Assembly: GCA_003452275.1 (NCBI GenBank)
Contig: DMIT01000174.1
Coordinates: 1-9,306 of the forward strand
DNA: 9,306 nucleotides
Origin: Rhodospirillaceae bacterium
Lineage (GTDB): Bacteria; Pseudomonadota; Alphaproteobacteria; Micavibrionales; Micavibrionaceae
Direction of reading: 5' to 3'
The translations under genes were made by a program, and so were the position numbers. The notes under the pieces were generated by a model, which did no database searches, was not told the origin of the DNA, and saw nothing but the letters and a program-made list of their open reading frames with translations. Shown piece after piece: positions 5,007 through 9,306 of the stretch; the first letter of the stretch is position 1, and every line of letters starts with the position of its first letter.

Positions 5007-6065
5007 ATGCGTCATCATCTATGGCTTTTATCTGCCTTTAGCATGGCAGCCACTTTGGCATTGGGAATAACCGATGCCGAAGCAAAGAAATCTTTCAAAG
5101 CTTCACCCAGTCACATTGCGGTAGCGAAGAAACCGACGACGGAGGCATATGCGTTTAACACAAGCCATTGTGTTTTTATGCCTTCTGCTGTTTCCAGATC
5201 ATGGGATTGGAAGAATGCACATCTGACGGCGCAATTTATCAAAACACAGAATGGTGCCTATCGCGCTGATATCATGCAGGGGGCAACCAATCAAGATGAA
5301 CGGCTGCCTTTGGCATCGATTGCAAAATTAATGACTGCACTGGTGGCGCTTGACCTGATGGATCAGAAAAATATGAATCGGCAGCAAATGATTGCGGTGA
5401 CACCTGACAGCCTGTGCCTGAACGACAATCATTTTGCGGTTGTCGGTTTGCCTGCGGGGATCAAAGAAATCTCGCTAGGGGATGCACTGACTCATACCTT
5501 GAAACTATCCAGTAATACCATGGCAACGAATGTGGCAATTGCAACGGCTGGAAGCGTTCCAGCGTTTGTCAAACTCATGAATGAAAAGGCCAGAGAATGG
5601 GGAATGCGCAATACGCATTTCATCAGTCCCAACGGGCTGCCGGAGGGTGACCGGAAATCGGAATATACCACAGCAAACGATATGTTGATTATGGCCCGAC
5701 ATATTCTGCCGCAATTTGAGCGATTCAAAACCTACTCTCATGCCCCGCTGAAGCCGTGGATATTGCCACAGAAAGCAGATCCGGCATCCGGTAAATACCA
5801 GTTATCGGCGCTGGGAGCGGTTTTTAAAACAGGCACAATTATGAATTGTTCCTCGCTTTTGACTATCGCGGAAGTAGGTGACAATAAAATCGTGGATATC
5901 CAGCTTTGCGGCAGGAGTCAGACCAGATTTCAAAATGCGCTGGCTGCGGTCAAGAATGGTATGGAACGTCTAGCGGGAATAGTATCTACAGAGGCGGTTG
6001 CTGCCCCTGTTTCCCTTACTCCTGATAGGATATCTTTGCGCCAAGATCTGCCATCAGTTCCATGA
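5007..6065 (+). CDS. D-alanyl-D-alanine carboxypeptidase (peptidase S11 / low-molecular-mass PBP)
   Basis: A 352-residue exported enzyme that trims the terminal D-alanine from peptidoglycan stem peptides in the periplasm. A signal peptide is clear (residues 1-26, MRHHLWLLSAFSMAATLALG then a cleavage region ending AEA). The three catalytic penicillin-binding motifs are in order: SIAK (104-107, nucleophile Ser104), SSN (168-170) and KTGT (274-277). The segment FISPNGLPEGDRKSEYTTANDM (205-226) is the typical S11 region between the second and third motifs. The C-terminus after the catalytic domain is short (about 330-352) and has no convincing amphipathic membrane anchor, unlike DacA-type enzymes. 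The ribosome-binding site is weak. The last 16 codons overlap, on the opposite strand, the end of aroA by 50 bases. It sits between aroA and cmk, which are adjacent in many relatives, so it was probably inserted there. Confidence 0.88.
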   Translation: MRHHLWLLSAFSMAATLALGITDAEAKKSFKASPSHIAVAKKPTTEAYAFNTSHCVFMPSAVSRSWDWKNAHLTAQFIKTQNGAYRADIMQGATNQDERLPLASIAKLMTALVALDLMDQKNMNRQQMIAVTPDSLCLNDNHFAVVGLPAGIKEISLGDALTHTLKLSSNTMATNVAIATAGSVPAFVKLMNEKAREWGMRNTHFISPNGLPEGDRKSEYTTANDMLIMARHILPQFERFKTYSHAPLKPWILPQKADPASGKYQLSALGAVFKTGTIMNCSSLLTIAEVGDNKIVDIQLCGRSQTRFQNALAAVKNGMERLAGIVSTEAVAAPVSLTPDRISLRQDLPSVP

Positions 6066-7365
6066 ATTTGGGGAAGCTGGTATTGATCGGGCTGCCGTCG
6101 TCAATGGCAATTGGTTCAGTGGTGACCGTTCCCAGTACAAGAAAGCTCATGGCAATGCGGTGATCGAGTGCGGTTTCGATAGTTGCGCCACCCTTTGGCG
6201 GCTTGCCGGTTCCGTGAATAGTCAGCCAGTCTTCGCCCATTTCAAGATTGACACCGCAAGCCTTCAGACCATTGGCAACCATCAGCAGGCGGTCGGATTC
6301 CTTGACGCGCAGTTCGGCGAGGTCGGTCATGCGCGTGGTTCCTTCGGCACAGGCCGCGGCCATGGCCAGAACGGGGAATTCATCGATCATGCTGGGAACG
6401 CGGGAAGCCGGAACATCGACGCCTTTTAACGGACGGGTAGAGCGGACGATGATATTGGCAATCGGTTCGCCTGCGTCCACGGTTTGATGCTGGAATTCGA
6501 CTTCCGCACCCATTTCGATCAATGTTTCATAAAGACCGATGCGGCGCGGATTGATGCCGACGCGATTCAGTTTGATATCCGATCCCTGATTGATAAGCGC
6601 CGCCACAATCGGGAAAGCTGCCGATGACGGGTCGGACGGAACATCGACCGCGCACCCCAGCAAGCGTTGTCCGCCAGTCACAGAAATAGCATCTGCCCCG
6701 TCTTCGGTTTTGGCGATGGTCACGGTGACGCCGAAATGGCGTAACATATTTTCGGAATGGTCGCGCGTGGGGTGGGATTCAATCACCGTGGTTGTCCCGC
6801 GCGCATTGAGCCCCGCAAGCAGGATAGCGGATTTCACCTGTGCCGAGGCAACCGGCAGGCGATACGTGATCGCTTTGGCTTCGCCGGTGCCTTTCACGGC
6901 GAAAGGCGGTTTGCCGCCTTGACGCGTAATGAAACTGGCCCCCATTTGTTCCAGAGGAATGGTCACGCGTCCCATCGGACGTTTGATAAGCGATGCATCG
7001 CCGGTGAAACAGGCCGATATCGGGTGGCTTGCCACGATGCCCATCAACAGGCGCGTCGATGTTCCGCTATTGCCCATATCCAGAATGCTGGCCGGTTCGA
7101 TCAAATTGCCGACACCTTGGCCGAAACAACGCCATAATCCGTCGCCGCCTTTTTCGATTTTAGCACCCATGGCACGCATGGCATTGGCGGTATTGAAAAC
7201 ATCTTCGCCTTCCAGCAGACCTGAAATCATCGTCTCGCCTTCGGCAAGGGCCCCGAACATCAAAGCGCGGTGTGACATCGATTTATCACCGGGCACGCGG
7301 ATCGTGCCCTCAAGCGGTGGAGAGGAAGAAGCAATCAGAGGCAAGGGAGCGGATATATGTGTCAT
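6016..7365 (-). CDS. aroA: 3-phosphoshikimate 1-carboxyvinyltransferase (EPSP synthase), class II-like
   Basis: A 449-residue enzyme of the shikimate pathway that joins phosphoenolpyruvate to shikimate 3-phosphate. Motifs in order: PGDKSMSHRALM (25-36) with the substrate-binding lysine 28; GNSGTSTRL (98-106); RPMGRV (129-134); SAQVKSAILLAGLN (174-187); TRDHSENML (200-208); IDEFPVLA (327-334) with the catalytic Asp; LRVKESDRL (352-360) with the catalytic Glu; and DHRIAMSF (401-408). The GDKS-SHRALM start, RPMGRV and the 'AGLN....TTVIE...TRDH' region resemble the CP4-type class II enzymes. The residue matching E. coli Gly96 is glycine here (Gly101), not the alanine found in CP4. No strong Shine-Dalgarno is seen before ATG 7365. 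It follows the transporter gene after 40 bases and may share its transcript. Confidence 0.96.
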   Translation of the reverse strand: MTHISAPLPLIASSSPPLEGTIRVPGDKSMSHRALMFGALAEGETMISGLLEGEDVFNTANAMRAMGAKIEKGGDGLWRCFGQGVGNLIEPASILDMGNSGTSTRLLMGIVASHPISACFTGDASLIKRPMGRVTIPLEQMGASFITRQGGKPPFAVKGTGEAKAITYRLPVASAQVKSAILLAGLNARGTTTVIESHPTRDHSENMLRHFGVTVTIAKTEDGADAISVTGGQRLLGCAVDVPSDPSSAAFPIVAALINQGSDIKLNRVGINPRRIGLYETLIEMGAEVEFQHQTVDAGEPIANIIVRSTRPLKGVDVPASRVPSMIDEFPVLAMAAACAEGTTRMTDLAELRVKESDRLLMVANGLKACGVNLEMGEDWLTIHGTGKPPKGGATIETALDHRIAMSFLVLGTVTTEPIAIDDGSPINTSFPKFMELMADLGAKISYQE

Positions 7366-7405
7366 GGGTAAACTATGTCTCTAAACCGTTAGGTTTTCAA
7401 GGGTT

Positions 7406-8290
7406 TTAAACAGTTTTTCTGGAGGAGAATGTTTCATAATAAAAGAGCCACAGGCCGGATGCCACGATCAATCCACCGCCTAGAAACGTGTTGATCGCGG
7501 GCGGGGTATTGAAGATGAAAATACCTGCCAATATCCCCCATACCATTTGCGAATAATGCAACGGGGTCAGGCGGGACACGGACGGGGTGCGGGAAAAAGC
7601 CATGGGCAATAAATTATGCGCTCCGATCAGCGCCAGACCGTAAAAGAGAAAAATCCCCATATCGGTCAATGGCATGTTGGTGCTGATTTGCGGAATAGCG
7701 AAGGGGGCGCTGGTTATCACCACCCCCGCGACAGGAAAGAATCCGAATAACGGGGAATAATCATCCCGTCCGATTTTGCGCACCAAAAAGATATTAAGAG
7801 AGCTGAAAAACATCGCGCAGCACACAAAAGCATAGCCGATATTCAATTCATTGAAATGCGGGCCGATGGTTATCACCACACCTGTAAAGGACAGGACGAG
7901 GACAAGAATACGCGGCCAGTGAATGGCTTCTTTATAGATCAGAACCGACAAGGTCATCACCATAAAAGGGCTGAGAAAAATAATACAGTAAAAATCGGCA
8001 ATCGGAATCAGTTTGAGCGAATTGACGCAGAGCGTGACCATCAGCGTAATCACCAAACCCCGTAACAGATGCAGTTTTAAATTTTTGGTTTGAAATCCGG
8101 CCACGCCGCGTTCGGCCAGAATACGTGCTGTCATGCCGGTCAGTGCAATCACTCCGGGAATAAACAGGCACAGGGCAATTGAATGGCGGACGGACAAAAT
8201 CTTTGCCGACACATCGGCGACGCTGAATAGAAAATAACCGCATAAAGCGAGAAGAACGGCTTGTCCGTAGGGTGAAAGGCGGGTGAACAT
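7406..8290 (-). CDS. EamA/DMT-superfamily transporter
   Basis: A 294-residue membrane protein, the usual length for the family. It has about ten hydrophobic segments arranged as two EamA-like halves. The first half shows the typical 'A..L....P....L......E....R......G......P' pattern in SLKLIPIADFYCIIFLSPFM (91-110) through IYKEAIHW and the GVVITIGP end (137-144). The second half ends with LTPLHYSQMVWGILAGIFIF (241-260) and GGGLIVASGLWLFYYE (271-286), a very common EamA C-terminus. These proteins export or import small metabolites; the substrate cannot be read from sequence. The product is inserted in the inner membrane. The ATG at 8290 lacks a visible Shine-Dalgarno, but no better in-frame start lies just upstream. 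It is 40 bases before aroA on the same strand. Confidence 0.9.
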   Translation of the reverse strand: MFTRLSPYGQAVLLALCGYFLFSVADVSAKILSVRHSIALCLFIPGVIALTGMTARILAERGVAGFQTKNLKLHLLRGLVITLMVTLCVNSLKLIPIADFYCIIFLSPFMVMTLSVLIYKEAIHWPRILVLVLSFTGVVITIGPHFNELNIGYAFVCCAMFFSSLNIFLVRKIGRDDYSPLFGFFPVAGVVITSAPFAIPQISTNMPLTDMGIFLFYGLALIGAHNLLPMAFSRTPSVSRLTPLHYSQMVWGILAGIFIFNTPPAINTFLGGGLIVASGLWLFYYETFSSRKTV

Positions 8291-8365
8291 GGCGGGGCTG
8301 TCAGTCTTTGGAGTGGAAGAGGATGAGAGATCAGAAGAATATCATTCTCTTATCATATCATGCCT

Positions 8366-9016
8366 CTAATAAATACCTTCGATATTTTCTTGCTGTTTCT
8401 GGGGTTGAGGTTTTTCCTGATCCTGTTCCTGCGCGGTAGGGGCAGGATCAGGATGAGTTTCTGGTTCAGGGTCTGCGCCCAATGTATCGGGGGAATCTTC
8501 TTCCTCAGGTTGGGTCTTTTCCTGCTCTTCGGGGGTGACGGCAGGTTGCGCGACGGCGGCGCCTTCGGGAATCGTTCCTTCGTCCGGTAAGGCATCGGCA
8601 GGCTTTTCGTTTTTAACCGGCATGGCTTCGGGGTCTTTGCCCAGACAATCAATGACCCACACATCATAAACAGGATGATCCATGCCGGATAAAGCAGGAG
8701 AGGACGAAAACATCCATCCCGAAAAAACCCAGCGTGATTCCTTGGTTGTTTTATCAACTTGCCAGATTTGCAGGAAAGCCGCCGCTTCGTTCTTTTCGAT
8801 GGCGGGCGGTTTGCGGCAAGATTGAATCTTGATATAAATATCGCCGAACTTGATAGTATTGCCGACCTGCGCATCAAAAGTCAGGGTGCGGGCGGTGACT
8901 TTATCGAGGGAGCGTAATTGAATGGATGGATATTCCTCGTAATCCAATGCAGAAGCGGGAGAAATCACTCCCCCGCTTATCACGCATAGTAAACTGAGAC
9001 ATCGCAGCCATTTCAT
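8366..9016 (-). CDS. DUF2155 domain-containing exported protein with a long acidic tail
   Basis: A 216-residue protein with a signal peptide (residues 1-23, MKWLRCLSLLCVISGGVISP then an Ala-Ser-Ala cleavage region). The DUF2155 core spans about 31-125: SLDKVTARTLTFDAQVG, FGDIYIKIQSCRKPP, AAAFLQIWQ, VFSGWMFSSSPALSGMDHPV and YDVWVIDC, which closely follow the family consensus. Cys67 and Cys124 are well placed for a disulfide in the periplasm. After the core comes a tail of about 90 residues rich in Pro, Glu, Gln and Asp, longer than the short ends I associate with this family. DUF2155 has no established function to my knowledge. It starts 11 bases after mlaD stops, so the two are probably co-transcribed; the linkage to mlaD is common in Alphaproteobacteria and suggests an envelope role. 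Confidence 0.9.
   Translation of the reverse strand: MKWLRCLSLLCVISGGVISPASALDYEEYPSIQLRSLDKVTARTLTFDAQVGNTIKFGDIYIKIQSCRKPPAIEKNEAAAFLQIWQVDKTTKESRWVFSGWMFSSSPALSGMDHPVYDVWVIDCLGKDPEAMPVKNEKPADALPDEGTIPEGAAVAQPAVTPEEQEKTQPEEEDSPDTLGADPEPETHPDPAPTAQEQDQEKPQPQKQQENIEGIY
8416..8452. repeat. Perfect 10-bp inverted repeat inside the DUF2155 tail
   Basis: CCTGATCCTG (8416-8425) and CAGGATCAGG (8443-8452) are exact reverse complements with a 17-base spacer. In the plus-strand reading the spacer ends could extend the stem by wobble pairs; in the mRNA (minus) two mismatches interrupt it. It codes for part of the low-complexity Pro/Asp/Gln tail and is not followed by a T-run, so it is not an obvious terminator. 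Confidence 0.45.
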
Positions 9017-9027
9017 GGCAATAACTC

Positions 9028-9306
9028 TTACGGGGATTCTTGTGGTTCATGGGAAGCCGCAGCCGGTGCGGACAGGGCAGGAGTCGATGATTTCACATCA
9101 CTTCCTTCTGTTTTGCCATCTTCTTTTTTATCTTTACCCTGCATCGAGAAAATAAATTTACCCAGCAATTCTTCCAGATTTTGCGGGGCTTGCGTATATT
9201 GGATTTCACCGCCTTCTTTCAGCATCTCTTCCGATCCGCCCGGTTCGATCCCAAGGGCCAGACCACCCAACAGACTTTGGCTGTTAATGGTGGCAGCGGA
9301 ATCGTC
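9028..9306 (-). CDS. mlaD: MlaD-type MCE protein, C-terminal part (gene runs off the right edge)
   Basis: The frame is open from the window edge to a TAA at 9028-9030, giving 92 residues with no start needed inside the window. The sequence from the edge, DDSAATINSQSLLGGLALGI, then EPGGSEEMLKEGG and NLEELLGKFIF, matches the end of the MCE domain and the following helix of alphaproteobacterial MlaD. MlaD is the inner-membrane-anchored, hexameric substrate-binding part of the Mla phospholipid transport complex and acts in the periplasm. After the conserved GKFIF there is a 37-residue extension rich in Lys/Glu/Asp and then Ala/Pro/Ser. The TTG at 9270 is an internal codon, not the start. The genes for MlaE and MlaF would be expected nearby but are not in this window. 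Confidence 0.9.
   Translation of the reverse strand, partial: DDSAATINSQSLLGGLALGIEPGGSEEMLKEGGEIQYTQAPQNLEELLGKFIFSMQGKDKKEDGKTEGSDVKSSTPALSAPAAASHEPQESP

Noticed and set aside
6016..7365. Glyphosate tolerance of the class II-like EPSP synthase
   Set aside because: The residue matching E. coli Gly96 is glycine (GNSGTS, Gly101) and not the alanine of CP4; tolerance cannot be claimed from the class II-like motifs.
7383..7396. AAACC-GTTA-GGTTT hairpin between the transporter gene and aroA
   Set aside because: The stem is 5 bp and no terminator tail follows it in the direction of transcription; too weak to call.
8353..8877. 174-codon minus-strand frame overlapping the DUF2155 gene
   Set aside because: The alternative frame matches the DUF2155 consensus over its core; this one is a Lys/Pro/Arg-rich out-of-frame reading.

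Overview
The window reads as a piece of an alphaproteobacterial chromosome of medium GC content. The best markers are at the right end: the C-terminus of an MlaD-type MCE protein followed by a DUF2155 protein, a pairing typical of Alphaproteobacteria. The CP4-like class II EPSP synthase (aroA) and a GTTC-N7-GTTC LexA-type box fit the same group. I cannot name a genus from sequence alone. No tRNA, rRNA, CRISPR array, transposase or complete prophage is visible.

Layout. The left edge (1-274, minus) holds the N-terminus of a probable Smr/MutS-family protein. Divergent from it, 324-1700 holds two closely spaced plus-strand genes of unknown function: an exported 260-residue protein and a 191-residue helical protein with a repeated short motif. 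A third unknown gene (1773-2465) appears to have its own promoter. It meets, tail to tail with only 9 bases between stop codons, a minus-strand gene (2475-3524) that looks like a degenerate putative metallopeptidase. 

The middle (3525-4236) is the most unusual part. A small minus-strand gene (3696-4034) encodes a protein built like phage or gene-transfer-agent virion accessory proteins. Upstream of it lies a promoter (TTGACA, 17-base spacer, CATAAC) whose spacer is almost filled by a GTTC-N7-GTTC box. Between this promoter and the gene sits a strong intrinsic terminator with its T-rich tail ending 22 bases before the start codon. The simplest readings are an SOS-controlled small RNA of about 75 nt, or an SOS-controlled gene with an attenuator leader.

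The right part is metabolic and envelope-related: cmk (CMP kinase, minus), a divergent D-alanyl-D-alanine carboxypeptidase-like gene (plus) that overlaps the 3' end of aroA by 50 bases, aroA (minus), an EamA/DMT transporter (minus), the DUF2155 gene and mlaD (minus). The carboxypeptidase gene splits the usual aroA-cmk pair, and cmk is not followed by rpsA as it often is. The 11-base gap makes mlaD-DUF2155 a likely co-transcribed envelope pair, and the transporter and aroA, 40 bases apart, may share a transcript.
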